A DNA stretch of 64,000 nt from NCBI RefSeq assembly GCF_000763495.1, contig NZ_CP009576.1, forward strand, positions 1,808,001 through 1,872,000, given 5' to 3'. Made by a program: the position numbers and the translations under genes. The number at the start of each line of letters is the position of its first letter. The stretch's first letter is position 1. This document shows, piece after piece, positions 34,639 to 44,217 of the stretch. The notes beneath the pieces were generated by a model that saw only the letters and a program-made list of their open reading frames with translations, ran no database searches and was not told where the DNA came from. Origin of the DNA: Listeria ivanovii subsp. londoniensis (GTDB taxonomy: Bacteria > Bacillota > Bacilli > Lactobacillales > Listeriaceae).

Positions 34639-36252
34639 TTAACTCAAATGAAGTTTCTGACGAATTTTTTGCATCCGATCACCAAGAATATAGTCAAGCA
34701 AGCCAGCCTTCGCAGCTAAAAATGCGTAAATATAAGCTCCTAGTCCAGCAGAGATAATAACGATAATCAAAGCAGGAAATCTTGCCTCTGGATTTAAAAA
34801 TAAAGCTAAGCCGTGATAGACGAGCCAAACAACCGCCAACATCACAAAGCTTATTGCTAAAATCAACAGAAGACGGCGAATAATGTATTTAAAGGAATAA
34901 TTCGCATACTTTTTAATGATACAAATAGTAAAGGCAACAGAAACAATGTAACCAAGACCCGTTGCAAGTGCACCACCTTTTGCACCAAGAAGTAAAATAA
35001 GTGGCATTTGTAACACTGATTTCGTTAATAGACCTAGCAATAAACTAAGTACCGTATAGCGCTGTTCATCAATTCCTTGCAAAATAGCCGCCGTGACACT
35101 AAATAAAGAAAAGAAAATAGCGAATGGAGCAAAAAAGCTAAGTAACATCGCCCCGTCAGCATTGTGTCCATAAAAAATCGTATAAAGCGGATCGGCTAGT
35201 AAGGCAATTCCTAAGCAAGCTGGTACAACAAGAAATAGTAATACTTGAAAAACAGCGGTTAAATAATGGTGTACTTCTCGCATCTTTCCCTTATTAAAAG
35301 AAGCAGCTACTAAAGGTACAAGTGTCATAGAAAATGCGAGAGCTAATGTCCCAGGAATCATGATGATTTTTTGAACCGAAAAGTTAAATATCGACAATAA
35401 GTCTTCTGCTGCTTTTCCAGCCATTCCGTCATAAGTCAACACTCGAGCAAATGTAAATAAATCAATTTGTTGATAAAGTGACATTGCCATACCAACAATG
35501 ATAAAAGGAATAGCTGATATCGAAATTTCTTTTAGCAAATGAAGCGTCGACACTTGCAAACGATTATCACTTGTTTCAATCAATTTTTGAATTCCTGGTC
35601 GCCGTTTTCTATAATACCAAATAAGGCAAATCAAACTAAAGAAGGCTCCAACAAAAGCCGCAAAAGTAGCTAAACTCATTGCTGTTACAAGCGTACCGCC
35701 AATTAAATGTAATACTATATAGGTACTAGCAAGTAAAAACACAATTCTCGCTACTTGCTCAATAACTTGTGATACAGCAGACGGTCCCATCGAATGAAAT
35801 CCTTGGAAATAACCGCGCAGTAAACTCATCACCGGAATTATAAGTAGCGCAAAACTAACCGCCCGAATCACGCTAGTAATATCTTCTATGCTAGTTCCCC
35901 CGCTGACTTCTTGCATTCCTGCTAAAACGGGAGCAAAAATATACATCACTAAAAAACTAGCAATTCCTGTAAAAAGCATTAAATAGCTACTTGATTTATA
36001 CAATCTTTGACTTAGTGCATATTCATTTAATGAATTATATTTTGAGATGTACTTGGCAACTGCAAGCGGAACACCGGCTGTCGCAATATTTAAGAATATT
36101 TGGTAAGGTACATAACCATATTGATAGAGAATAGTCGCTTCTTCCCCACCTGCTATCCAGTAAAATGGTATCACATAAAGGATTCCTAATATTTTAGACA
36201 GCAAAGTTCCTGCTGTCAACACGGCCGTTCCTCGCATTAATTTTGAACTCAT
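34639..36252 (-). CDS. MurJ/SpoVB-type flippase, paralog 2
   Basis: 537 residues, same architecture as paralog 1 and extensively similar along its whole length (GTAVLTAGTLLSKILGILYV; RGYFQGFHSMGPSAVSQVIE; PGTLALAFSMTLVPLVAASF; C terminus RMQKIRQKLHLS). Tandem duplication is the simplest origin, with substantial later divergence in loops. Predicted role: export of lipid-linked peptidoglycan or wall polymer precursor. AGAGGTAA precedes the ATG, rather weak. Upstream lies a small membrane protein in the same direction. Confidence 0.88.
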   Translation of the reverse strand: MSSKLMRGTAVLTAGTLLSKILGILYVIPFYWIAGGEEATILYQYGYVPYQIFLNIATAGVPLAVAKYISKYNSLNEYALSQRLYKSSSYLMLFTGIASFLVMYIFAPVLAGMQEVSGGTSIEDITSVIRAVSFALLIIPVMSLLRGYFQGFHSMGPSAVSQVIEQVARIVFLLASTYIVLHLIGGTLVTAMSLATFAAFVGAFFSLICLIWYYRKRRPGIQKLIETSDNRLQVSTLHLLKEISISAIPFIIVGMAMSLYQQIDLFTFARVLTYDGMAGKAAEDLLSIFNFSVQKIIMIPGTLALAFSMTLVPLVAASFNKGKMREVHHYLTAVFQVLLFLVVPACLGIALLADPLYTIFYGHNADGAMLLSFFAPFAIFFSLFSVTAAILQGIDEQRYTVLSLLLGLLTKSVLQMPLILLLGAKGGALATGLGYIVSVAFTICIIKKYANYSFKYIIRRLLLILAISFVMLAVVWLVYHGLALFLNPEARFPALIIVIISAGLGAYIYAFLAAKAGLLDYILGDRMQKIRQKLHLS

Positions 36253-36334
36253 AATTTATATTACCTCTATTGATTTTTTTCTTTAAAGTCTATCTTTTTA
36301 TGTTTAATATGTAAAAATCACGCAATGGCTACTT

Positions 36335-36772
36335 TTATTTCATTCTTCTGAGATTTAAAATACAAGATACACTCAAAGCAAGTAGCACTGCTGGTAATAT
36401 AAGAGAAATAAAGTTCATTCCTGTATTAATCAGTGATAAAATAATCCCTAAAATAGTGAATGCAACGTAAAAATAATAAACTAATGGAGTGACAATAATA
36501 CCCTTCCTAAGTTTAACAAAAGATAGAAATAGCATAATTGTAATTGCAACACCCACTACTGCCATAATCGTAGTTGTCATTATCGTATTTTGGATAAGAG
36601 CAGTTACACTTGCATTTGCAAGCACTTCTTTTTTTTGTTGTAATGAAAAAAGACTTACAATCGAAATAGTACTTAAAATAGCTTGGATAGTTGATATGAT
36701 TGCAATTCCCAAGGTGATATTTTTGGTGTTATTCAGCATTCTAGCATGTTCTGGTTTTACTTCAACAGACAT
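36335..36772 (-). CDS. Four-helix membrane protein of unknown function
   Basis: 145 residues with four hydrophobic segments, roughly 20-42 (TLGIAIISTIQAILSTISIV), 66-86, 92-115 and 120-140, and a basic end (LNLRRMK). No domain I recognise. AGAGGAG is well placed before the ATG. It follows trpA by 70 bases without a visible terminator, so some trp read-through into it is possible. Confidence 0.72.
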   Translation of the reverse strand: MSVEVKPEHARMLNNTKNITLGIAIISTIQAILSTISIVSLFSLQQKKEVLANASVTALIQNTIMTTTIMAVVGVAITIMLFLSFVKLRKGIIVTPLVYYFYVAFTILGIILSLINTGMNFISLILPAVLLALSVSCILNLRRMK

Positions 36773-36842
36773 TCCTACAACTCCTCTTTATCAATCTATA
36801 CACCAGACTTTACCATATTTAAAGAGAAATTGTAAGTAGTAT

Positions 36843-37619
36843 TTATATTTCGCTAGGAACGTTTGCTGCCTTTTGTAAAAAGTTCCCAAGCTCTGTTTTC
36901 TTTTTATCATGTAGCATTTGAACCACTTTACTCCCGATAATAACACCATCACAAATCGCCGCAAATTTTTCTACATGTGCTATTGATGAAACACCAAATC
37001 CTGCTAGTACCGGAACCGGGCTAATACTTTTTAAATAAGCTAAATGCTCATCAATATGTGTATCAAATTCACTTCTAACTCCCGTCGTCCCATTGACAGT
37101 TACCGCATAAATAAATCCTTCTGCTTGTTCAGCAATTTCCGCGAGTCGTTCTTTTGGACTAGTGAGTGATACAAGAGGGATGAGTGCAATATCCGTGCCA
37201 TTGATTTCCGGGGTGATGAGATTTTGATGTTCATATGGTAAATCGGGAATAATGAGCCCTTTAACCGGCGTTTCTTGAAGCAATTCGACAAACTTAGGAA
37301 TGCCTAAATGAAAAATTGGATTAATATAGCTCATAATAATTAGTGGAATTTGAACTTTGCTTGTAGCTAATTGTGTTAAAATTGCTTCCAAACTAATTTT
37401 TTCTTTTAGAGCGCGCAAACCAGCCAGTTGAATAACCGGACCATCTGCTACTGGATCAGAAAAAGGAATTCCAATTTCAATCGCACTCACTCCTGATTCT
37501 TCTAGGAATAGTAACTGCTCTTCTAAATGTTCTAAACCACCATCTCCGCCCATAATATAAGTAACAATGGCAGGATTCTCTGGGTTTTTAGTGATTTTTT
37601 CCGTTAATGTTTTAGTCAT
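36843..37619 (-). CDS. trpA: Tryptophan synthase alpha chain
   Basis: 258 residues; TIM barrel that cleaves indole-3-glycerol phosphate to indole and G3P, in complex with TrpB. Catalytic Glu in [17 protein letters not shown] and Asp in IIPDLPYEH, and phosphate-binding GFGVSS are present. Last gene of the operon; its start overlaps the end of trpB by eight bases. No intrinsic terminator is visible just after it. Confidence 0.97.
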   Translation of the reverse strand: MTKTLTEKITKNPENPAIVTYIMGGDGGLEHLEEQLLFLEESGVSAIEIGIPFSDPVADGPVIQLAGLRALKEKISLEAILTQLATSKVQIPLIIMSYINPIFHLGIPKFVELLQETPVKGLIIPDLPYEHQNLITPEINGTDIALIPLVSLTSPKERLAEIAEQAEGFIYAVTVNGTTGVRSEFDTHIDEHLAYLKSISPVPVLAGFGVSSIAHVEKFAAICDGVIIGSKVVQMLHDKKKTELGNFLQKAANVPSEI

Positions 37620-38814
37620 TCTTTTTCCCCTCCAACCGTTCTTTTAATTGATTAACGTCTTTGTCGCCGCGTCCAGATAAACATACAATCATGCTTTCTT
37701 CTGGACGCATTGAAGCAGCTAGTTTTACTGCATAGCTAATCGCATGGGAGCTTTCTAGTGCTGGGATAATTCCTTCCGTACGACATAATAATTGAAAAGC
37801 TTCTACTGCCTCATCATCTGTTACAGAATGGTATTCAGCCCGACCAATATCTCGAAAAAAACTGTGTTCTGGTCCGATTCCTGGGTAGTCTAGTCCTGCC
37901 GAAATGGAAAATGCTTCGAGAATTTGACCATTTTCATCTTGTAAAACATCCATCATCGCACCGTGTAAAATACCGATTTCTCCTTTCGTAATCGTCGCAG
38001 CATGGAATTCTGTCTCGAGACCACACCCAGCTGCTTCAACCCCGTACATCTGAACCGCTTTATCTTCTACAAAAGGATAGAATAATCCCATTGCATTACT
38101 TCCCCCGCCTACACAAGCAACAATTGCTTCTGGTAGTTTTCCTTCCGCTTCTAAATGTTGTTTCCGCGCTTCAGTTCCGATAACACTTTGATAATCGCGA
38201 ACAATTTCTGGAAATGGATGTGGTCCGAGAACAGAACCCATAATATAATGAGTATCTTCTACATTTGCCACCCAGAATCGTAATGCTTCATTTACTGCAT
38301 CTTTGAGCGTTCGACTTCCCGCTTTGACACTTACTACTTTTGCGCCAAGTAGTTCCATTCTGAACACATTAAGCGATTGTCGTTTCACATCTTCTTCTCC
38401 CATAAAAATAGTACATTCCATATTGAATAGTGCTGCTACCGTTGCAGTTGCAACACCATGTTGTCCAGCTCCGGTTTCTGCAACTACTTTTTGTTTACCC
38501 ATTTGTCTTGCTAACAATGCTTGGCCGATAGTGTTATTGATTTTGTGCGCACCAGTATGGTTTAAGTCCTCTCGTTTCAAATAAATCTTTGCTCCACCTG
38601 CATGTGCGGTTAATTGTTCTGCAAAATAAAGCGGTGTTTCTCGACCGACATATTCTTTTAAATAGTAGTTTAATTCTTTTTGAAAAGCTGGATTCGTTTT
38701 AGAAACTTTATAGGCTTCTTCTAGCTCTTTTATTGCTTTCATCAATGTTTCGGGTACAAATTTCCCGCCAAATCTTCCGTAAAAGCCATTTTCATCAGGG
38801 GCCTTGTAATTCAT
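37612..38814 (-). CDS. trpB: Tryptophan synthase beta chain
   Basis: 400 residues; PLP enzyme joining indole and serine. The PLP lysine is in [17 protein letters not shown], phosphate-binding GGGSNAMG, and the catalytic Glu region [13 protein letters not shown] are seen. The N terminus [20 protein letters not shown] is the standard TrpB1 start. Overlaps trpF by four bases. Confidence 0.98.
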   Translation of the reverse strand: MNYKAPDENGFYGRFGGKFVPETLMKAIKELEEAYKVSKTNPAFQKELNYYLKEYVGRETPLYFAEQLTAHAGGAKIYLKREDLNHTGAHKINNTIGQALLARQMGKQKVVAETGAGQHGVATATVAALFNMECTIFMGEEDVKRQSLNVFRMELLGAKVVSVKAGSRTLKDAVNEALRFWVANVEDTHYIMGSVLGPHPFPEIVRDYQSVIGTEARKQHLEAEGKLPEAIVACVGGGSNAMGLFYPFVEDKAVQMYGVEAAGCGLETEFHAATITKGEIGILHGAMMDVLQDENGQILEAFSISAGLDYPGIGPEHSFFRDIGRAEYHSVTDDEAVEAFQLLCRTEGIIPALESSHAISYAVKLAASMRPEESMIVCLSGRGDKDVNQLKERLEGKKND

Positions 38815-39425
38815 AATACATCGTCTCCTTTTGCTATTTTAATGAATTTTTTAATTTTTTCTGGATCTTTTTCTCCTGCTGTTTCCACTCCCGAAGAGAT
38901 ATCTACCGCGAATGGCGCAAAACGAGCAATGGCTTCTGTTACATTCGTATTATTCAGCCCGCCTGCTATAATTAATTTTTTGTTTGTAAGTAAGTTAGCA
39001 TTTATTTTTTCCCAATCAAATGTTTTTCCGCTTCCACCTTCATATTCCAGAGCAGGCGCATCAAGTAGTATATAAGCATGCGGATAATCCTTTATATTAT
39101 TTGGAAGTTCTCCATTTTTAACTGGAAAGGCCTTTATTACCTCTACATCTGTTCGATTTGCTTGCTCCGGAGATTCTTGTCCATGGAGCTGAACGATATC
39201 TAACGGAACTTTTTGGATTGCTTCGATTAATTCTTCCTCAGTTGGATTGACGAAAACCCCAACTTTTTTAACAGAAGCAGGAATTTGTTGAGCTAATTGT
39301 TGGGCTTCTTCAATAGAAACCTGTCTTCTACTTTTAGCAAAAACAAAACCAATCATGTCTGCTCCATTATTGACTGCCGCTTGTACATCAGCCGCTTTTT
39401 TTAAACCACAAATTTTTACTATCAT
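38811..39425 (-). CDS. trpF: Phosphoribosylanthranilate isomerase
   Basis: 204 residues, TIM barrel catalysing the Amadori step to CdRP. Catalytic Cys in [20 protein letters not shown] phosphate loop, VQLHGQE, and the Asp in [20 protein letters not shown]. Overlaps trpC and trpB by four bases each (ATGA type). Confidence 0.97.
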   Translation of the reverse strand: MIVKICGLKKAADVQAAVNNGADMIGFVFAKSRRQVSIEEAQQLAQQIPASVKKVGVFVNPTEEELIEAIQKVPLDIVQLHGQESPEQANRTDVEVIKAFPVKNGELPNNIKDYPHAYILLDAPALEYEGGSGKTFDWEKINANLLTNKKLIIAGGLNNTNVTEAIARFAPFAVDISSGVETAGEKDPEKIKKFIKIAKGDDVL

Positions 39426-40180
39426 CGTGCCACCTTCAACTTTCTTGCTGCTAATTCTGGTGTCTTTTCTCGCATAAGCGCTTCTCCGACAAGAACAGCA
39501 TTATAGTGTTTTTTCACTCGTGCGACATCGCTTGCATCCCTAAATCCTGACTCACTAATAAAACAAGCATCCGTAATAAATCCTTCCACAAGCATCTCAC
39601 TCACCGCAATGTCCACTTCAAATGTATGCAAATTCCGATTGTTGATTCCAATTAATTGCGCACCAATTTTTTGTGCGATAGCTAACTCTTCCGCATCATG
39701 TACTTCGACTAATACTTCTAAATCAAGGGATAAAGCCTTATTAAAAAGTGCTTTAAGTGTTTCCAAGTCTAACGCCGAAATAATTAGTAATACCACTGTT
39801 GCACCAGCATTTCTGGCACGAATTAATTGTTTTTCGCTAATAATAAAGTCCTTACATAACACTGGAATAGTCACATTTTGAGCAACTTCTCGCAAATCTT
39901 CTATTGATCCTTTAAAAAAAATGGGATCTGTCAATACAGAAATCATCCCAGCACCTGCTGCTTCATAAGCCTTTGCTTGGGTAACCGGATTTACCCCCAT
40001 ATTTATTTCTCCTTTTGATGGGGAGGCTCGTTTCACCTCTGAAATTAATTGCATTTCCTTCGTATTGGCTTTTAAAAACTCATAAAACGAATAAGTTTCG
40101 CGTTTGTTTAACAACTTTTCTTTTGGTATCTCGGCAACTTCTAAAGCTTTTTGTGCTAAAATTTCTTCTAAAAATGTCAT
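39422..40180 (-). CDS. trpC: Indole-3-glycerol phosphate synthase
   Basis: 252 residues, TIM barrel. Key segments: [13 protein letters not shown] (catalytic Lys, phosphate), [13 protein letters not shown] (catalytic Lys), [12 protein letters not shown], and [11 protein letters not shown]. Not fused with trpF as it is in enteric bacteria. Overlaps both neighbours by four bases. Confidence 0.97.
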   Translation of the reverse strand: MTFLEEILAQKALEVAEIPKEKLLNKRETYSFYEFLKANTKEMQLISEVKRASPSKGEINMGVNPVTQAKAYEAAGAGMISVLTDPIFFKGSIEDLREVAQNVTIPVLCKDFIISEKQLIRARNAGATVVLLIISALDLETLKALFNKALSLDLEVLVEVHDAEELAIAQKIGAQLIGINNRNLHTFEVDIAVSEMLVEGFITDACFISESGFRDASDVARVKKHYNAVLVGEALMREKTPELAARKLKVAR

Positions 40181-41196
40181 TTTGTTAGCACCTCTTTTTG
40201 AAAAATGATTAGATCTGTTAATTTCTGTTTGGCAGCGCCACTTTCGATTAAATCACGTGCTAGATCGACGCCATTTCTCACTGTTTCTACTTTTCCATTT
40301 GCAAACAAGCCAAAACCTGCGTTTAATAGCACGGTATCAAGATAAGGCCCCTTTTCGCCGTCAAGTACACGTCGCAAGATTTCCGCATTTTCTTTTGCAT
40401 CCCCGCCACGGATAGTATCTAGTGGATAAATATCTAAACCAACTTCCATTGGATTTAATGTATAAAGACTAACCGAACCATTTTCATATAAAGCGTAATG
40501 ATTTTCACCAGCTAGAGAAGCTTCATCCATAAAACCAGCACCATTAAGAACTAATGCGCGTTTTCGGCCAAGTTGTCCTAATACTTCGGCCGTTTGTCCA
40601 ATCAAATCACGGCGATAAATACCCATTAATTGTGTTTCCAGATGCACAGGATTGGTTAATGGTCCAATTAAATTAAAAATAGTTGGGGTTCCCAGTTCTT
40701 TTCTCACATCCATAACATATTTCATATTCGGGTGGACATGGGGGGCAAATAAAAAAGCAATGCCAACATTTTCAAGTAAGTAAGTCATATCTTCAGGGCG
40801 CATATTAATATCAATTCCTAATTCCTGGCAAACATCTGCGCTACCAGAACGGCTGGAAATGCTTCTATTACCATGTTTCGCTACAGGAATACCTGCAGCT
40901 GCAAGCACAAAAGCCGAAGTAGTGCTTATGTTAAAACTATTAGATTTATCGCCACCAGTTCCACAATTGTCCATCGCTGTTCCTGCTTTAAATTCTACTT
41001 GAATAGCTACTTTTTGCATCGCTTCAGCAATCCCAGCCATTTCTTCTGCGGTTTCGCCTTTATTTTTAAGTGCCATTAAAAATGCTGCTATTTTAATTTT
41101 TGAAAGTCGTCCTTCAAAAATTTCTATTGCTACCATATTCATTTCTTCTTTAGATAAGTTTTGTTGGTCATATATTTTGTGTAATAAGTTTTCCAT
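40177..41196 (-). CDS. trpD: Anthranilate phosphoribosyltransferase
   Basis: 339 residues; transfers the phosphoribosyl group of PRPP to anthranilate. PRPP-binding [33 protein letters not shown] and the DE motif in [11 protein letters not shown] are present. I chose the ATG giving MENLLHK: AAAGGG is nine to ten bases before it, whereas it nearly touches the ATG two codons upstream. Its start lies about 29 bases inside trpG, a longer overlap than the other trp junctions. Confidence 0.96.
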   Translation of the reverse strand: MENLLHKIYDQQNLSKEEMNMVAIEIFEGRLSKIKIAAFLMALKNKGETAEEMAGIAEAMQKVAIQVEFKAGTAMDNCGTGGDKSNSFNISTTSAFVLAAAGIPVAKHGNRSISSRSGSADVCQELGIDINMRPEDMTYLLENVGIAFLFAPHVHPNMKYVMDVRKELGTPTIFNLIGPLTNPVHLETQLMGIYRRDLIGQTAEVLGQLGRKRALVLNGAGFMDEASLAGENHYALYENGSVSLYTLNPMEVGLDIYPLDTIRGGDAKENAEILRRVLDGEKGPYLDTVLLNAGFGLFANGKVETVRNGVDLARDLIESGAAKQKLTDLIIFQKEVLTK

Positions 41197-41773
41197 TTCC
41201 ATCCACCCTTTCCACTATTGTAACGAAATTCTTAATCATTTGTTTTCCATCCACTGTCCCAATCGACTCTGGATGAAATTGCAACCCGTAAACCGGATAA
41301 TTTTTCAACTTCATCGCCATCACTTCCTGATCATCCGTCGCAACTGCTAATACCTCTAGAACATTTGGCAAAGTTTTTTTATCTACTATTAAAGAATGAT
41401 AGCGCATAATAGGCATTTCTTTAGGTAAACCCGCAAAAATAGCCCCTGCTGTTTGCCGCATAGTTGATACTTTACCATGTCTAATTTTTTCGGCTTGTTT
41501 TACTTCTCCGCCAAACACTTCGCCAATCGCTTGGTGGCCTAAACAAATTCCAAGTAATGGCTTTTGTTTGGCAAAGTTTGTTACAACTGTTTCTAGAAGA
41601 CCTGCATCACCTGGCTTACCAGGTCCAGGTGAAAGAACGATTCCATCTGCTTGGCCTGCAACTTCCAATAAATCAGGTGCATCATTACGTTTCACTACAA
41701 CCTCGCAATATTCTGCTAAGTACTGCTCTAAATTAAAAGTAAACGAATCATAATTATCAACTAGTAAAATCAT
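41168..41773 (-). CDS. trpG: Anthranilate synthase component II (glutamine amidotransferase)
   Basis: 201 residues, class I amidotransferase. Nucleophile Cys in LLGICLGHQAIGE and His-Glu of the triad in LQFHPESIGT; oxyanion strand SPGPGKPGDAG. It supplies ammonia to TrpE. In Bacillus subtilis this subunit is encoded in the folate operon; here it lies within the trp operon. Overlaps trpE by four bases and trpD by about 29. Confidence 0.96.
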   Translation of the reverse strand: MILLVDNYDSFTFNLEQYLAEYCEVVVKRNDAPDLLEVAGQADGIVLSPGPGKPGDAGLLETVVTNFAKQKPLLGICLGHQAIGEVFGGEVKQAEKIRHGKVSTMRQTAGAIFAGLPKEMPIMRYHSLIVDKKTLPNVLEVLAVATDDQEVMAMKLKNYPVYGLQFHPESIGTVDGKQMIKNFVTIVERVDGNGKLITQNI

Positions 41774-43134
41774 TCTCCCACCTCCAAAAGTGCTTTTGCT
41801 TTTTGCAACGTCTCTAAATACTCACTTTCTGGATCCGAATCATAAACAATTCCTGCACCAGCCTGAACATAAGCTTTTCCAGCATGTACCACCATCGTTC
41901 TAATCGAAAGAGCAAAGTCCGAGTCACCATTTTTAGTTAAATAGCCAACTGCACCCGCATAAGGTCCACGTTTCACATTTTCCCATTCATAAATTCGCTG
42001 CATTGCTCTGATTTTTGGTGCACCACTCACGGTTCCGGCTGGGAGTGTGGACCGAAGCGCATCTATTGCTGTGAGCTCCGGTTTTAAAGTTCCTTCTACT
42101 ACTGAAACAAGATGCATTAAGAAACGGTACCTTTCAATCATTAGGTAAACCGGTACTTCTACAGAGCCAGTTACTGCAATTTTTCCAATGTCATTTCTAC
42201 CTAAATCTACTAACATCCGGTGCTCTGCCAGTTCTTTTTCATCCGCTAATAATTCCGCAGAAAGTTGTTCATCTTCTTGTTTTGTAGCCCCGCGCTTTCT
42301 TGTTCCCGCGATTGGATTGGTAATGACTCGCTGACCTTTTGTTTTAATCAAACTTTCAGGTGATGAACCAATTAAAACGGTATCCCCAAAATCAATAAAA
42401 TAAAGATATGGAGACGGGTTCAGCAAACGCAACTTCCGGTAATAATCAAACGGAGAAATGGTAAAATCTGCTTCAAGCCGTTGCGAAAGGACTACTTGAA
42501 AAAGGTCTCCCTCTTGAATATATTTTTTTGCTTGTTGTACTAAATCAATATATTCTTGCTTTGTATAATTACTTTTATAAGTCATTTTCGCTACATATAC
42601 CGGATCGTGCTCTCTTTTTTTAGGTGTTATTAGTTGCTGCTCCATTTGTTGAAGAGCTTCCTCTAGTTCTGCCTCTGATCTGCCGGAGTAGCAATTGTCT
42701 TGCACTAATATCAACTCTTCTGCCTGATGATCGATAATAACAAAAGTTTCATATACATAAAAACGAATATCAGGCATGTCACGGTTTTCTGTTGGAATGG
42801 TACCTAGTTCTTCATATAAAGCAATCACATCGTAACCAACATAGCCAATTGCACCCGAATCCAGTGGTAATTCTATCTCATTTACTTTCGCTTTCTGAAT
42901 AAATGTTTCCATCTCTTTTAAAGGATCTGCTACCTTTTTATGTTTTCCATCTAAATAGTAATCATTTTGATAGACTTTTATTTCATGGACAGGATTTACA
43001 GCAATGATAGAATAGCGCCCTGCATCCGCATCTTTTGCTGCTCCTTCTAGTAAGCTCTTTCCTTGCCCTTCTAACCTTTGAAATGCTAATATCGCTGTTA
43101 ACGTATCGGCATCCATTTTTTTGAATTTTCTCAT
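41770..43134 (-). CDS. trpE: Anthranilate synthase component I
   Basis: 454 residues; converts chorismate and ammonia to anthranilate. C-terminal chorismate-binding domain: PEYLYFIDFGDT-like stretch PSPYLYFIDFGDTVLIGSSP, PIAGTRKRGAT, LVDLGRNDIGK, GTVSGAPKIRAM and QAGAGIVYDSDPE. The N-terminal feedback motif usually LLES is LLEGAAK (near residue 30). ATG behind AGGAGGGG. First gene of trpEGDCFBA, preceded by two T-boxes. Confidence 0.96.
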   Translation of the reverse strand: MRKFKKMDADTLTAILAFQRLEGQGKSLLEGAAKDADAGRYSIIAVNPVHEIKVYQNDYYLDGKHKKVADPLKEMETFIQKAKVNEIELPLDSGAIGYVGYDVIALYEELGTIPTENRDMPDIRFYVYETFVIIDHQAEELILVQDNCYSGRSEAELEEALQQMEQQLITPKKREHDPVYVAKMTYKSNYTKQEYIDLVQQAKKYIQEGDLFQVVLSQRLEADFTISPFDYYRKLRLLNPSPYLYFIDFGDTVLIGSSPESLIKTKGQRVITNPIAGTRKRGATKQEDEQLSAELLADEKELAEHRMLVDLGRNDIGKIAVTGSVEVPVYLMIERYRFLMHLVSVVEGTLKPELTAIDALRSTLPAGTVSGAPKIRAMQRIYEWENVKRGPYAGAVGYLTKNGDSDFALSIRTMVVHAGKAYVQAGAGIVYDSDPESEYLETLQKAKALLEVGE

Positions 43135-43164
43135 CTAATCCATTCCCCTCCTAATGAAACTAAA

Positions 43165-43400
43165 AAAGCCCTCTGAAAAAGCGCAAAATGATGCTTTTTC
43201 AGAGGACGAGTTATCGCGGTGCCACCTCATGTTAGGAGAAAAACTCCTATCTCAGTGCTGATTGATTCAGCTGCTCGATAACGGGAGCTCCCGTTTACCC
43301 CTACTACTTGTTTCAAGGTATCACGCACAAGGCCCATTCCTAATTCACCAATTTGTTAGCTTCCACCACACGCTAACTCTCTTTAAAATTAATGAGAAAG
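43165..43400 (-). promoter_or_regulatory. Trp T-box riboswitch, proximal
   Basis: Minus-strand leader: Stem I with GTTAGCG/AGCTAAC arms, specifier loop GGAATGGGCC with UGG (Trp) at 43334-43336, antiterminator core AGGTGGCACCGCG (43215-43227) with bulge UGGC, and terminator CCTCTGAAAAAGC/GCTTTTTCAGAGG followed by TTTTTT (ends about 43165). UGGC can form a full Watson-Crick pairing with an acceptor end whose discriminator is G. Confidence 0.94.
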
Positions 43401-43439
43401 TACTATTCTTGTTTGATGCTTTCATTTATAAAATTAAAA

Positions 43440-43725
43440 AAGGATCTCTCTCCAAGCCTAGCAAATATACTAGACAAGGACGAGAGACCCGTGGTACCAC
43501 CTTGATTAACTGTAAAAACAGTTCACTTAATCCATCCAACTTCCGAATGGGCGCCTTGTGTAACGATAAGGCCTAATCGCTGCAACCTACTAAGGAAATC
43601 CCGTTTGGCCGAGAGCTCAGAAGTCCATTCACATCATGTCCGCTACTGACTCACACCACCCGTCAGCTCTCTCAAAACTTTCATCATGTTACTTACTCTT
43701 CATCATAGCTATCATTTTTTACTTG
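43440..43725 (-). promoter_or_regulatory. Trp T-box riboswitch, distal
   Basis: Minus-strand leader: Stem I with GAGAGCTGACG and GAGCTCTC parts, specifier loop GAATGGACTT with UGG (Trp) at 43625-43627, antiterminator core AAGGTGGTACCACGG (43489-43503) with bulge UGGU, and terminator GGGTCTCTC/GAGAGATCC followed by TTTTTT. It is a complete T-box with its own terminator, placed between the promoter and the proximal T-box. Confidence 0.94.
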
Positions 43726-43730
43726 TCTTC

Positions 43731-43759
43731 ATCTTACATAAGAACAAAAGGAAAGTCAA
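43731..43759 (-). promoter_or_regulatory. trp operon promoter
   Basis: Minus-strand TTGACT (43754-43759), 17-base spacer, TAAGAT (43731-43736). Start of transcription near 43725 gives a leader of nearly 590 bases. Confidence 0.75.
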
Positions 43760-44034
43760 GAAAATAAAATCACTTTTTATAAAAGCAAAGTAAAAATGTT
43801 CCTAATAAACAAATAAGAAAAAAGAACTATCACTTCTAACCCTTGAGCCCCATTACAAAACCATGACAATATTTCTGTTTAATGAAATTACGATTTAGAT
43901 GATAAATATATAATTACCAAAGAGTTAAAGATGATATTACACTTAAATATTTATGATAAAACCTCTCACGCCATCTACATCTAAATAACTAAAAACATAT
44001 TTTTCCAAAGGACTATTCACTCATTTTCACCTAT

Positions 44035-44056
44035 TTGTGAATATTTTCACGTGAAA
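44035..44056. promoter_or_regulatory. Rex-like operator with overlapping palindrome at adhE
   Basis: TTGTGAATATTTTCACGT (44035-44052) matches the Rex operator pattern TTGTGAAWWWWTTCACAA apart from its last bases. Its right arm is shared with a perfect 12-base palindrome TTTCACGTGAAA (44045-44056). Both end just upstream of the -35 box, so Rex would hold adhE off when NADH is low. Confidence 0.75.
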
Positions 44057-44059
44057 CAC

Positions 44060-44088
44060 TGGACAAACTTTTTCTGATGGCTTATACT
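44060..44088 (+). promoter_or_regulatory. adhE promoter
   Basis: TGGACA (44060-44065), 17-base spacer, TATACT (44083-44088). Leader of about 120 bases before the start codon. Confidence 0.75.
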
Positions 44089-44217
44089 AACGGTGTAATC
44101 AAATAAAACAAAAGAATACAGCAAAGCAACAAGCTAAATTTTTTTGGATTATCAGGGACGTCAAAAGTCTACTATGGACATTTCGAGTCCCAAACAAATA
44201 TTAGGAGGTTCTGGAAA

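Larger units (their letters stand above)
43135..44217. other. Long regulatory region between trpE and adhE
   Basis: 1083 bases without a gene. From the trp side it holds a proximal Trp T-box, a distal Trp T-box and the trp promoter. From about 43,760 to 44,030 it is AT-rich with nothing I recognise. It ends with a Rex-like operator, the adhE promoter and a 120-base adhE leader with a hairpin GGGAC/GTCCC (44155-44191). An open frame at 43262-43576 lies within the T-boxes and is not a gene. Confidence 0.8.

Noticed and set aside
32249-36252. Sporulation (spore cortex) genes
   Set aside because: The SpoVB-like similarity reflects the MurJ/SpoVB flippase family; Listeria does not sporulate and no other sporulation genes are here.
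43262-43576. Open frame inside the trp leader
   Set aside because: The region is fully explained by two T-box RNAs on the other strand; no ribosome binding site.
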